In this document: one piece after another, positions 30,230-37,355 of the stretch | Layout of the letters: each line of letters begins with the position of its first letter | Numbering within the stretch: the stretch's first letter is position 1 | DNA from: Oscillospiraceae bacterium | Lineage (GTDB): Bacteria; Bacillota_A; Clostridia; Oscillospirales; Oscillospiraceae | Assembly: GCA_017398105.1 (NCBI GenBank) | Contig: JAFQHF010000049.1 | Span: forward strand, 1-43,722 | Direction of reading: 5' to 3' | Length of the DNA stretch: 43,722 nt | The notes under the pieces: generated by a model | The model's database searches: none | Seen by the model: only the letters and a program-made list of their open reading frames with translations | Told to the model about the DNA's origin: nothing | Translations under genes and position numbers: made by a program

Positions 30230-31270
30230 TCAACCCATGATGCCATCATTGGCAACGAAGGTCAGGAAAGTGGCCTTGTCGGTCAGGATGTAAGCACCCA
30301 TCTCCTCAGCCATGACCAGGCAGGCGCCCATGCCGGTATTGGCAGAGACGTACCATTCGGTGTAGGCAGCGAAGGACTCAGCTTCCTTTGCGATTCCCAG
30401 CTCCTCGGGCCACAGGGAAATTTCCTTGGTGTGGGTGCCGGAAGCATCGCCGCGGGAAACGAAGGTGTACTTGCCCTCAGCGATGGCTGCGAAAGCGTCC
30501 ATAACGGTTTCAGCAGCGGCAACACCGGCAGGGTCAGCGGAAGGACCGCACAGGACATAGTAGTTGTAGATGAAGGAAGTACGCTCAGTCTCGAAGCCCT
30601 CAACAACGCGGGCAAAGCCCTCAGCGATGAAAGCTTCCTCCTGGCTCTTGGAATGAACCAGGATCAGGTCGGCATTGCCCATCTTGGCATTGTTGATGGA
30701 CTTGCCGGTGCCGGCGGAGTAAACTTCCACGGTGTAGCCGTACTTAGCTTCGAATTCGGGCAGCAGCTTGCCCAGCAGGCCGGAGTCGTTGACGGAAGTG
30801 GTGGTGGACAGGCGGATGACCTTGGTCTGCTCGGTAGCGGCAGCGATCTCACCGGTGTAAACGGGAGCATCTTCCTTGACGTAGAACAGGTTGGAGCCGT
30901 ATTCCTCAACACCGTAAGCACCGGCCAGATCCAGAGCTTCCTGGCTCACCAGCCACTGATACAGGGCAGCGGCACCGGCGGTGTTCACAGCCACGTCAGC
31001 GACGGCATTGCCGTCAGCGTCAACGAAGGGAGCTTCGGGATTGACAGCGATGACGGAATAGGTGTTCAGCATCTTGTCGTCGGCTTCCTTCAGAATGCAG
31101 GTGTCCACGACCAGAGCGGCCTCGGTTTCGGCAGCTTCGGTCTCCACAGGTGCTGCGGTGGTTTCGGGAGCGGCAGCAGCAGTGGTCTCAGCGGGCTTCT
31201 CGGAAGCGCCGCAGGCAACCAGACCCAGCATCATGACCAGGACCAGCAGCAGGGAAATGATCTTCTTCAT
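30230..31270 (-). CDS. tupA: Tungstate-binding lipoprotein TupA, apparently circularly permuted
   Basis: The 346-residue protein has a lipoprotein signal (lipidation Cys at residue 20) and an Ala/Glu/Thr-rich linker to about residue 52. The family's ligand-binding N-terminal block LSTTTSVNDSGLLGKLLPEF appears only at residue 154, followed by SAGTGKSINNAKMGNADLIL, VSRGDASGTHTKE and AYILTDKATFLTF at the very end. In usual TupA the next section is a C-terminal lobe with L-N-x-Y-x-V-I-A-V-N-P; here LNTYSVIAVNPEAPF lies at residues 68-82, ahead of the N-terminal block. The two parts are thus swapped in order. Anion ligands of the family (Thr-Thr-Ser, Ser-Arg-Gly-Asp) are all present, so binding should be preserved. 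Start: GGAGG before ATG at 31270. Confidence 0.9.
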   Translation of the reverse strand: MKKIISLLLVLVMMLGLVACGASEKPAETTAAAAPETTAAPVETEAAETEAALVVDTCILKEADDKMLNTYSVIAVNPEAPFVDADGNAVADVAVNTAGAAALYQWLVSQEALDLAGAYGVEEYGSNLFYVKEDAPVYTGEIAAATEQTKVIRLSTTTSVNDSGLLGKLLPEFEAKYGYTVEVYSAGTGKSINNAKMGNADLILVHSKSQEEAFIAEGFARVVEGFETERTSFIYNYYVLCGPSADPAGVAAAETVMDAFAAIAEGKYTFVSRGDASGTHTKEISLWPEELGIAKEAESFAAYTEWYVSANTGMGACLVMAEEMGAYILTDKATFLTFVANDGIMG

Positions 31271-31302
31271 TTGTGTTCCTCCAAATTTTTCGAAAATAAA
31301 AA

Positions 31303-31371
31303 ACGAGCCGACCCAAAGCAAAAAGGGCGCAATAACTGCGTAACCCAAAATGCTTTTGGAAAGAGGCTCGT
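31303..31371 (-). promoter_or_regulatory. tupA leader hairpin ending in T-run, candidate riboswitch/attenuator
   Basis: In the 155-nt leader, ACGAGCC and GGCTCGT (outer, ending in TTTTTT on the minus strand) enclose a second stem CCAAAAGCA/TGCTTTGGG and an inner GGG..CGCA/TGCG..CCC stem, giving a branched terminator-like fold in front of tupA. Upstream of it, minus-strand leader sequence (about 31372-31425) contains a CCCC..GGG pair and TTTTGCAAAG palindrome that could form alternative structures. I could not match it to the Moco riboswitch from memory. Tungstate or tungsten-cofactor control is inferred from position alone. Confidence 0.55.
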
Positions 31372-31432
31372 CCACCGCTTTGCAAAACGCTATGTACCCT
31401 GTCTGCCGGGGCTTTTCGTTTTTAACGCCGTA

Positions 31433-31461
31433 AGTATAGCATAGAAAAACGTCAATTTCAA
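31433..31461 (-). promoter_or_regulatory. Promoter of tupA
   Basis: TTGAAA (31456-31461) and TATACT (31433-31438), 17 bp apart, with TGC before the -10 (extended). It faces away from the MoaE-like operon. Confidence 0.75.
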
Positions 31462-31520
31462 TAGTTTTCCATCTTTCTTTTTGCTGCTATTTGCGCTATG
31501 ATATACAGGAGGTGATCGAT

Positions 31521-31775
31521 ATGATGAAAGAAGAAACCTGGAGCGTATCTCTGCAGCGGGCAAGGGCCTTTTTTAGAGAACAAAGTGATGTGCTTGAGGA
31601 AAGTGCCAATACCTTCCGGTTCGGAACCTGCCGCATCACACTGACAGAGCTGAAGCCTAAGGGCATGGGTGTCTGGGCTGCCAAGCGCATCAAGGTGCAC
31701 ATGGAGGGTGAGGATGCCGATGTAGAGAACATCTATCACCGCTATTTCATTCAATTCCTATCCACCGGCGGCTGA
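31521..31775 (+). CDS. Small unrecognised protein at the tungsten locus
   Basis: This 84-residue protein is soluble, without signal peptide, beginning MMKEETWSVSLQRARAFFRE and ending YHRYFIQFLSTGG. I do not recognise it. AGGAGG lies eight bases before the ATG. It heads the plus-strand group with the MoaE-like and FmdE genes, divergent from tupA, so a role in tungsten/molybdenum cofactor handling is plausible but unproven. It shows no Cys or His cluster for metal binding. Confidence 0.65.
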   Translation: MMKEETWSVSLQRARAFFREQSDVLEESANTFRFGTCRITLTELKPKGMGVWAAKRIKVHMEGEDADVENIYHRYFIQFLSTGG

Positions 31776-31822
31776 TGCAGGACGAATTGCTGCCCATATC
31801 ATGTATTGTCAGGAGGTTTCCT

Positions 31823-32215
31823 ATGAAAAAAACACCCCCTTCCATCGATGCCTGGCTGCGCGAAGCCAAGGCCCATGAATCTGCCCCTAAAATCGGCATG
31901 TACCTGACCCATAACGGTACTGTCCGTCAGACGGCCAAGGCAAAGGTGCGCTTTGGCGCAGAAGATACAAAGGCTGTCACCGGCATGCTGTTTTCCTATG
32001 ATGCGGAAAAGGTGGAGGCTGTCATTGCCGATACCTATAAAATGGAGGGTATCTATTACATCAGAGTCTGGCTCAATGAAGGTGCACTTTCTGTGGGGGA
32101 CGACATTATGTATGTCCTCATCGGCGGCGATATCCGCCCCCGGATCGTGGATGCGCTGAATTATCTGGTTGGCCGCATCAAGGATGAATGCGTGGTGGAA
32201 ACGGAGCTGAACTGA
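31823..32215 (+). CDS. MoaE-like protein (molybdopterin synthase catalytic subunit family)
   Basis: The 130-residue protein resembles a shortened MoaE: MYLTHNGTVRQTAK (family G-x-V-R), LFSYDAEKVEAVIADTYK in place of the L-x-Y-E-x-Y strand, and VWLNEGALSVGDDIMYVLIG in place of the H-R-x-G-x-L-x-V-G-E region. The catalytic C-terminal Lys in P-I-W-K is absent; the protein ends KDECVVETELN. It may therefore not make molybdopterin but bind or regulate it. AGGAGG precedes its start; its stop is one base from the FmdE start. Assignment rests on alignment from memory. Confidence 0.6.
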   Translation: MKKTPPSIDAWLREAKAHESAPKIGMYLTHNGTVRQTAKAKVRFGAEDTKAVTGMLFSYDAEKVEAVIADTYKMEGIYYIRVWLNEGALSVGDDIMYVLIGGDIRPRIVDALNYLVGRIKDECVVETELN

Positions 32216-32216
32216 T

Positions 32217-32738
32217 ATGGATCTTTGGGAAAAATGCGTGGATTTCCACGGTCACCGCTGCGGCGGTCTGCGGATCGGCTACGCTGCGGCGATGTATGCC
32301 ATGGAACTGCTGAACATTGGTTTTTCTGATAACGAGCAGGTGGTCTGTATTTCCGAAAATGATGCCTGCGGTGTGGACGCCATTCAGGTGATGCTGGGCT
32401 GCAGCATCGGCAAGGGCAATCTGCTGTTCCATATGACAGGGAAGCAGGCTTTCTCCTTTTACAACCGGGCGGCCGGCACCTCCGTGCGTCTGGTCTTGAA
32501 GCCCAAGCCGCTGAATATGACACCGGAAGAATCCCAGGGGTATTACTTTGACCGTACGCCCCGGGAGCTGTTCGATGCCATGGATACCCGGATTCCGCTG
32601 CCCACCCCGGCAAGAATTTTCGACAGCTACAACTGTGAATGCTGCGGCGAAAAGACCGGTGCCAACTGGATTCGGATCGCCGGCGGCAAAAAGTTGTGCC
32701 TGGACTGCTTTGAAAGCTATAACCGCTTTGACGTATAA
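32217..32738 (+). CDS. FmdE-family protein with C-terminal zinc ribbon
   Basis: The 173-residue protein matches FmdE, named after a formylmethanofuran dehydrogenase-associated subunit: FHGHRCGGLRIGYAAAMYAM (metal-binding His and Cys) and SENDACGVDAIQVMLGCSIG (second Cys site). A short zinc ribbon CECCGEKTG...LCLDC ends the protein (about 141-167). In bacteria FmdE proteins are found with molybdenum and tungsten enzymes and are thought to handle metal or pterin. The start follows the previous stop by one base. A double hairpin ends the transcript. Confidence 0.87.
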   Translation: MDLWEKCVDFHGHRCGGLRIGYAAAMYAMELLNIGFSDNEQVVCISENDACGVDAIQVMLGCSIGKGNLLFHMTGKQAFSFYNRAAGTSVRLVLKPKPLNMTPEESQGYYFDRTPRELFDAMDTRIPLPTPARIFDSYNCECCGEKTGANWIRIAGGKKLCLDCFESYNRFDV

Positions 32739-32759
32739 GGAAATATGTGAAAAAGATGA

Positions 32760-32825
32760 GCAGATTCCATACATGGAATCTGCCCGAACTGCCGAAAAGT
32801 CCAGCAGGGCTTTTCGGCTTTCTTT
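32760..32825 (+). terminator. Double terminator after the FmdE gene
   Basis: First hairpin GCAGATTCCAT/ATGGAATCTGC (32760-32783); second GCCGAAAAG/CTTTTCGGC (32791-32818) followed by TTTCTTT. The MATE gene converges from the other side. Confidence 0.85.
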
Positions 32826-32855
32826 ATAATTTAAAATTTGAAATCGCGAAAAGCA

Positions 32856-34202
32856 TCACTGCATTTCCGGGGCCAGTTCCTTTTGCGTTTTGCGAAGCAT
32901 GACGAAAGCAATGATGCCAACCGGCACGTAAGTAGCTGCCTGGTTCAGCCACAGGCCGTCCAGACCCAGGGGCCAGAGCAGGCAGACCATCAGAAGCGGG
33001 AATACAATTGCGGTGGACACCGTGAGAATTGCGGCATTTTTTGGTTTCTGGATTGCATTGAAAAAACTTTGTGCAGCAAAGCCAAACCACCAGAAGAAAA
33101 ATTTCACACTGCACAACCGCAGGGCATGGGCGGATAGATCAAGCAGAGCGACCTCGGAGCTGTCCACGAAGATGGATACCAACTGCTTTGGGATGCTGAG
33201 CATAAGCACAAAGGCAAAAGCAGAAACAACTGCGGTGGAAGTAAACACACATTTGGTTAATGATTTGACCCGTTTGTAACTGGCAGCACCCCAGTTGAAA
33301 CCGATAGCGGGCTGCATAGAGTCACAAAGACCGTAAAGAACCGGCTGTACCAAATCGCTGCAATACATCAGCACAGAAAAGGCAGAAACAGCCAGCGTAC
33401 CGCCCATGCGGATCAGCAGTACATTCATCACCAGAGAGAAGAGGCGTCCGGCTATGTTGTTCAGGAAATTAGGCATACCGCAGGCAACGATCTGCTTCAG
33501 CATCGGCAGACTGAACTTCGGTCTGCGAAACTTCAGGACACTCTTCCCCAGAATAAAAGGGATCAGAGAAATCACGGCGCAAATGCAGAAACCCAGATTG
33601 ATAGCAAGCGCAGAACCCACCAGCCCCAGTTTCCAGACAGCCACAAGCAGAATCACAAATACGATTTGGAGGCCGGACATCAGCAGATTAAGCAGCATAC
33701 TTCCCTTGATAAAGCCGGAAATACGCAGGAAATTATCCATGGCGAATACCAGATTCGCCAAAGGGCCCATTGCGGCGGCAATCCGGAGGTATTCGACTGC
33801 GTATTCGGCCACCAGGTTTTCCGCACCCATGGCCTGAATGATATTCGGTGCAAAGAGGAACATGACTGTGCCGGTCAGAATACCCGCTAATACGATCAGA
33901 AGGACGGCACAGGAAAAAATATTACTTGCCTTTTCTTCCTCTTTTTGGCCCAACGCAATGGAGATCGGCACTGAAGAGCCTACACCCATCAGGTCAGCCA
34001 AGGCAAAATTGATCATCACCAGGGGCATCGCCAGATTCATGGCAGCAAAGGCATCGCCACCAACAAACTGACCTACAAAAATACCTTCGATGATGCTGTA
34101 AATGGACATGGCGAACATACTGATGACACCAGGAATTGCAGCATGGAAGAACAGCCGAACCGGCGGCATTTCTGCATAAATACGATTGGATTTTTGTTCC
34201 AT
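32856..34202 (-). CDS. MATE family efflux transporter
   Basis: The 448-residue protein has about twelve membrane helices and the MATE signature with internal duplication: FFHAAIPGVISMFAMSIYSI in the first half and IVACGMPNFLNNIAGRLFSL in the second, together with GAENLVAEYAVEYLRI and PAIGFNWGAASYKRVKSL. It exports drugs or toxic metabolites by Na+ or H+ antiport, MepA-like. The start at 34202 has GGAG seven bases upstream. A MarR regulator gene lies 146 bp upstream on the same strand, so both are probably controlled by the same palindromic operators. Confidence 0.93.
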   Translation of the reverse strand: MEQKSNRIYAEMPPVRLFFHAAIPGVISMFAMSIYSIIEGIFVGQFVGGDAFAAMNLAMPLVMINFALADLMGVGSSVPISIALGQKEEEKASNIFSCAVLLIVLAGILTGTVMFLFAPNIIQAMGAENLVAEYAVEYLRIAAAMGPLANLVFAMDNFLRISGFIKGSMLLNLLMSGLQIVFVILLVAVWKLGLVGSALAINLGFCICAVISLIPFILGKSVLKFRRPKFSLPMLKQIVACGMPNFLNNIAGRLFSLVMNVLLIRMGGTLAVSAFSVLMYCSDLVQPVLYGLCDSMQPAIGFNWGAASYKRVKSLTKCVFTSTAVVSAFAFVLMLSIPKQLVSIFVDSSEVALLDLSAHALRLCSVKFFFWWFGFAAQSFFNAIQKPKNAAILTVSTAIVFPLLMVCLLWPLGLDGLWLNQAATYVPVGIIAFVMLRKTQKELAPEMQ

Positions 34203-34348
34203 ATTTTTTCTCCTAATTACATGATAAAGCGCCCGGATATTTGGAAAAACAGACTTTCCATAATAACCGAGCGCACTCGACATCTTATCGACTATGAAGT
34301 GAAATCACTTCGTGCATTGCGATGCACAGTCCTCCGATGACCTATTTT

Positions 34349-34789
34349 TTATTCGAAAAGAAATTTCTTCAGCAGTGCATTGTGCTTTTGGGTAATACGC
34401 AAAAGCGACTGCTGTTCCTCTGTTGTCAATGCTTCAAAAGCTTCATTTTCGGCGCAAACGATTGGAGCAATGATTTTGCCTGCCATTTTCTCACCCTGCT
34501 GCGTAAGACAAATCTGTTTATTTTTACGGCTTCCTTCCATAAAATCCAGCCGGACAGATTCACTTTTTTCCAGTGCCTTCAGACAGGAGTTGATGGTTTG
34601 CACGGGGATACCCCAATCTTCCACCAGCTGCGTTTGCGTGCAGGGAGTTTCGGCAGTATAAAGTGAATACAAAACACAGAGGGTCGTGGTAGAAATACCA
34701 TGAGTTGCTGCGTATTTTGTGTAAATACTGTCCGTTTCTTTATAGAGGCGGTTAACCTCTGCCATCTCCTTGGTATGTATTGGCTTCAT
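34349..34789 (-). CDS. MarR-family transcriptional regulator
   Basis: The 146-residue protein starts at 34789 and has the MarR winged-helix: TTLCVLYSLYTAETPCTQTQ, the recognition-helix region WGIPVQTINSCLKALEKSES, the wing around LDFMEGSRKNKQICLTQQGE, and helices for dimerisation at both ends. It should repress its own promoter and the MATE gene downstream and release upon binding a drug or phenolic ligand. Its ribosome binding site is poor (GTGAG), consistent with low expression. The 146-bp gap to the MATE gene contains an imperfect GAAGTGA/TCACTTC hairpin. Confidence 0.9.
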   Translation of the reverse strand: MKPIHTKEMAEVNRLYKETDSIYTKYAATHGISTTTLCVLYSLYTAETPCTQTQLVEDWGIPVQTINSCLKALEKSESVRLDFMEGSRKNKQICLTQQGEKMAGKIIAPIVCAENEAFEALTTEEQQSLLRITQKHNALLKKFLFE

Positions 34790-34797
34790 AGTTTTCT

Positions 34798-34852
34798 CAC
34801 TTTCTCCGAATTCGGACAAAGTGATTATACTCCGAATTCGGAGAAAAGTCAA
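34798..34852 (-). promoter_or_regulatory. marR-MATE promoter with two palindromic operators
   Basis: TTGACT (34847-34852) and TATAAT (34824-34829) are 17 bp apart on the minus strand. The spacer contains a perfect palindrome CTCCGAATTCGGAG (34830-34843). A second copy TCCGAATTCGGA (34805-34816), extended by CACTTT/AAAGTG arms (34798-34823), lies between -10 and the start codon. Two copies of the same palindrome at these positions are a textbook arrangement for autorepression. Confidence 0.88.
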
Positions 34853-34903
34853 TGGCAATTTTTGAGATTTGCTTCTGTCCTGTATGATGCCGCAGAAGCA
34901 TAA

Positions 34904-34933
34904 AAGAAGGGACTCGATGAAGAGTCCCTTCTT
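34904..34933. terminator. Terminator-like hairpin upstream of marR
   Basis: AAGAAGGGACTC (34904-34915) pairs with GAGTCCCTTCTT (34922-34933); on the minus strand TTTTA follows, on the plus strand CTT. It separates the junction region from marR. Confidence 0.7.
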
Positions 34934-35160
34934 CTTATATCAGAATTCCGAAGGAAGCTGTGCGCTCCCGGAGTACGTCTCAGGGATCGGAAAAGTGATT
35001 GCAGCGCAATTGCTTTTTAGTCCTGGGGCTTCATTGTGGGGATTAGCATTAGGTGTAGTTTATCAAACTTTATCATGTTTCATCTTTGTATTTCACCGAC
35101 AAAATACCCCATATTTCGCAACATTTTCGTTCCATCTTGTTCCATCATATTTCAGGCAAA

Positions 35161-35184
35161 TGGGGTAAGATTTGGGGTAAGATT
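35161..35184 (+). repeat. Tandem 12-bp repeat, possible recombinase site
   Basis: TGGGGTAAGATT occurs twice head to tail. An inverted TACCCCA is found about 55 bp upstream, at 35103-35109. Short repeats of this sort often mark arm sites or ends of integrative elements; the role here is inferred from the nearby conjugation genes. Confidence 0.45.
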
Positions 35185-35235
35185 TTACACCACTGTTCTT
35201 TCGATTTTATTCGACACAATTTCATTAGACATGAG

Positions 35236-35265
35236 AAAAGCGCTCCAGTATTGGGGCGTTTTTTT
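35236..35265 (+). terminator. Terminator before the ParB-VirB4 fusion gene
   Basis: An imperfect stem AAAGCGCTCC/GGGGCGTTT ends in T7. Confidence 0.65.
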
Positions 35266-35300
35266 ATGCCCACTTCACATTAACATTAAGGAGTAACAAC

Positions 35301-36185
35301 ATGAGTAAACAGCCATCTACCGCAGCCGCCAGAGAACCCCCTGTCATTGGTGTGATCCACTCCATCCCCTTGACGGACATCCACCCCATGCCGGGGAATC
35401 CGTTTCAAATCAGGGATGACCCCGAAATGCTCGAACTGATCGACAGCGTAAATCAGTTCGGAGTCTTGACCCCAGCAGAGGTACGCCCAAAAGAAGGCGG
35501 CGGATATGAGATGATCGCCGGTGCCAGAAGGCAGCGGGCCAGCGCCCTAGCCGGTCTGGAATCCATGCCTGCCATCATTCTGCATTTGGACGATGACGAC
35601 GCTGTTGTCTGCTTTGATATCCGGGAGCTGGGCAAGCAGCTCAAAAAGATCGGTATGCTGATCGTCCAGGATCAGGTCTGGAATCGTGTTACGGAAAACC
35701 GTTTCCGGTTCAATGCTGCCACAGCGCAGAAGGCAGACGATGAAGTTGCCCTGATTGCTGCCGACAACGCTCAGCCCAAGGCCACAAGATATTATATAGA
35801 CGAGTTTCACCTGCTTTTGAAGGAGGAACAGACCGCCGCCTATTCCGTTGAAATCTGGAAAAGATTCCGTAAATGGGGCGGTATCCCCACCGGCATCACC
35901 CAGAACGTCAAAGACCTTTTGAGCAGCCGTGAAGTGGAGAATATCTTTGAAAACTCCGACTTCATCTATATGCTCAATCAGGCGGCGGGAGATCGTCAGA
36001 TTCTTGCGAAGCATCTGGGCATCTCTCCCCATCAGCTCTCCTATGTGACCCACTCCGGCGAAGGTGAGGGCCTGCTGTTCTACGGCAATACCATTCTTCC
36101 CTTCATCGACCATTTCCCCAAGGATACCGAGCTGTACAAAGTAATGACCACCAAACCCAACGAAGTAGAACAGGAGGCTGCATAA
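35301..36185 (+). CDS. ParB N-terminus fused to VirB4 ATPase C-terminus (element remnant)
   Basis: The 294-residue frame joins two unrelated families. Residues 1-100 are a ParB/Spo0J N-terminal domain (IPLTDIHPMPGNPF, then NQFGVLTPAEVRP and GGYEMIAGARRQRASALAGL). From about residue 103 the sequence is the C-terminal third of a conjugative VirB4/TraE-type ATPase (CFDIRELGKQLKKIGMLIVQ, DEFHLLLKEEQTAAYSVEIW with Walker B Asp-Glu, KWGGIPTGITQNVKDLL). The Walker A part is missing. Residues about 135-156 (RFNAATAQKADDEVALIAAD) look like extra sequence where relatives have a short loop. The result is best explained by deletion inside a Tn1549-like conjugative element. A good ribosome binding site (AAGGAG) is present, so the chimera may be made. 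Confidence 0.85.
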   Translation: MSKQPSTAAAREPPVIGVIHSIPLTDIHPMPGNPFQIRDDPEMLELIDSVNQFGVLTPAEVRPKEGGGYEMIAGARRQRASALAGLESMPAIILHLDDDDAVVCFDIRELGKQLKKIGMLIVQDQVWNRVTENRFRFNAATAQKADDEVALIAADNAQPKATRYYIDEFHLLLKEEQTAAYSVEIWKRFRKWGGIPTGITQNVKDLLSSREVENIFENSDFIYMLNQAAGDRQILAKHLGISPHQLSYVTHSGEGEGLLFYGNTILPFIDHFPKDTELYKVMTTKPNEVEQEAA

Positions 36186-36187
36186 CT

Positions 36188-37168
36188 ATGACCGTTGAAG
36201 AAATCAAGAATGGCCATGGCCTGACCATTGCCATTCAGACCGAATATTCCGATTTTGCCAAGTGGAAGCTGGAACATCTTCCTATCGTTCCTTATACCTT
36301 CCGGTTCTGCATCAAGGAGGATAAGCAGAAGCAGTTCGATATCCTCCGTACCCTGATGCGCCGGGAAGATGTGACCGAGGTAGTCAATGCCTGCGACGCA
36401 GGCCGTGAGGGTGAGTTGATCTTCCGCACTGTGTACTGCCTTGCCGGATGCAGCAAGCCCATGAAGCGGCTGTGGATCTCCTCTATGGAGGACTCCGCCA
36501 TCCGGGAGGGATTTGCAAATCTGCGCCCCGGCGCTGACTTCGATGGGCTGCACCAATCCGCCCTCTGCCGCCAGAAAGCAGACTGGCTTGTGGGCATCAA
36601 CGCTACCCGGTTCTTTTCCCTTACCTATGGGCAGACCCTGAACATTGGGCGGGTCATGTCCCCGACGCTTTCTCTGCTGGTACAGCGGGAAGCGGAAATT
36701 GCCGCCTTTGTCCCGGAACCCTTTTATACGGTGGTGCTGGATTGCGGTTTTCTTCTCTCCACGGAAAAGCTAAAGGACAAGGCAGCGGCACAGGCCATCA
36801 CCAAAGCCCGCAAGGGCGGCACCGTGACCATCACCAAGACAGAACGCATGGAAAAGGCGGAAAAACCGCCTGCCCTTTACGATCTGACCACCCTCCAGCG
36901 GGATGCTAACCGTCAGTTGGGCTACACCGCCCAGCAGACGCTGGACTATCTTCAAAGCCTGTACGAAAAGAAGCTGTGTACCTATCCCCGGACGGACAGT
37001 CGCTTCCTGACCGATGATATGGCAGACTCCGTTCCGGAATTGGTTGCCGCTGCCGCCGCCATCTGCGGTACAGACCACCCCGGCACCATTGACACCAAAC
37101 GTGTCTGCAACAGCTCCAAGGTCAGCGATCACCATGGCGGTATTTTTTGCTTCCGCCTGTTAAATTGA
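36188..37168 (+). pseudogene. Topoisomerase III (TopB-like) fragment truncated at both ends
   Basis: The 326-residue frame corresponds to the middle of a conjugative-element type IA topoisomerase. Present are the toprim D-A-G-R-E-G-E motif (residues 70-76), RLWISSMEDSAIREGF, ADWLVGINATRFFSLTYGQT, DLTTLQRDANRQLGYTAQQT and the active-site Tyr in TYPRTDSRF (Y266). The N-terminal toprim start with its catalytic Glu (family K-x-x-V-I-A-E-K-P-S) is replaced by MTVEEIKNGHGLTIAIQ of unknown origin, and the sequence breaks off after KVSDHH, where relatives continue A-I-I-P-T, into ten unrelated residues. Normal length is about 700. It cannot be an active topoisomerase. GGAGG precedes the ATG, 2 bp after the upstream stop. 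Confidence 0.87.
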
Positions 37169-37273
37169 TTTGTGTGTACCATATGCTTTCTTTCTTGTTG
37201 TAGAATTGCAGGCAGGTCAATAATCACTGCAATTTCAAATCCTGATCATCTCCATAGTATCTAAGTCAGATTT

Positions 37274-37313
37274 AGAGCGGCGATAAACTACTTTGCTTAC
37301 CGCCGCTCTTTTC
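37274..37313. terminator. Bidirectional terminator between element remnant and surface operon
   Basis: AGAGCGGCG (37274-37282) pairs with CGCCGCTCT (37301-37309), T-rich afterwards. It lies between the topB fragment and the converging IPQTG protein gene. The rest of 37169-37355 shows nothing I recognise. Confidence 0.75.
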
Positions 37314-37355
37314 TTTTTCTACGAGCGACTGCCTTTCGGCGGATCGCTTATTTCT

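Larger units (their letters stand above)
34859..35300. other. Gene-poor, partly AT-rich junction before the conjugative element remnant
   Basis: No gene of its own is evident over about 440 bp. It holds a hairpin (34904-34933), an AT-rich stretch (about 35040-35240), a tandem 12-bp repeat (35161-35184), and a terminator (35236-35265) just before the ParB-fusion start. The minus strand over the tandem repeat reads N-L-T-P twice and then stops shortly, which might be the eroded end of a recombinase gene; it is too short to claim. Confidence 0.5.

Noticed and set aside
31271..31426. Moco riboswitch call for the tupA leader
   Set aside because: Position fits, but I could not match the conserved core of the known motif; left as an unassigned structured leader.
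36188..36240. Novel N-terminal domain on a topoisomerase
   Set aside because: Only 17 residues and the loss of the catalytic toprim Glu make a deletion junction more likely than a new domain.
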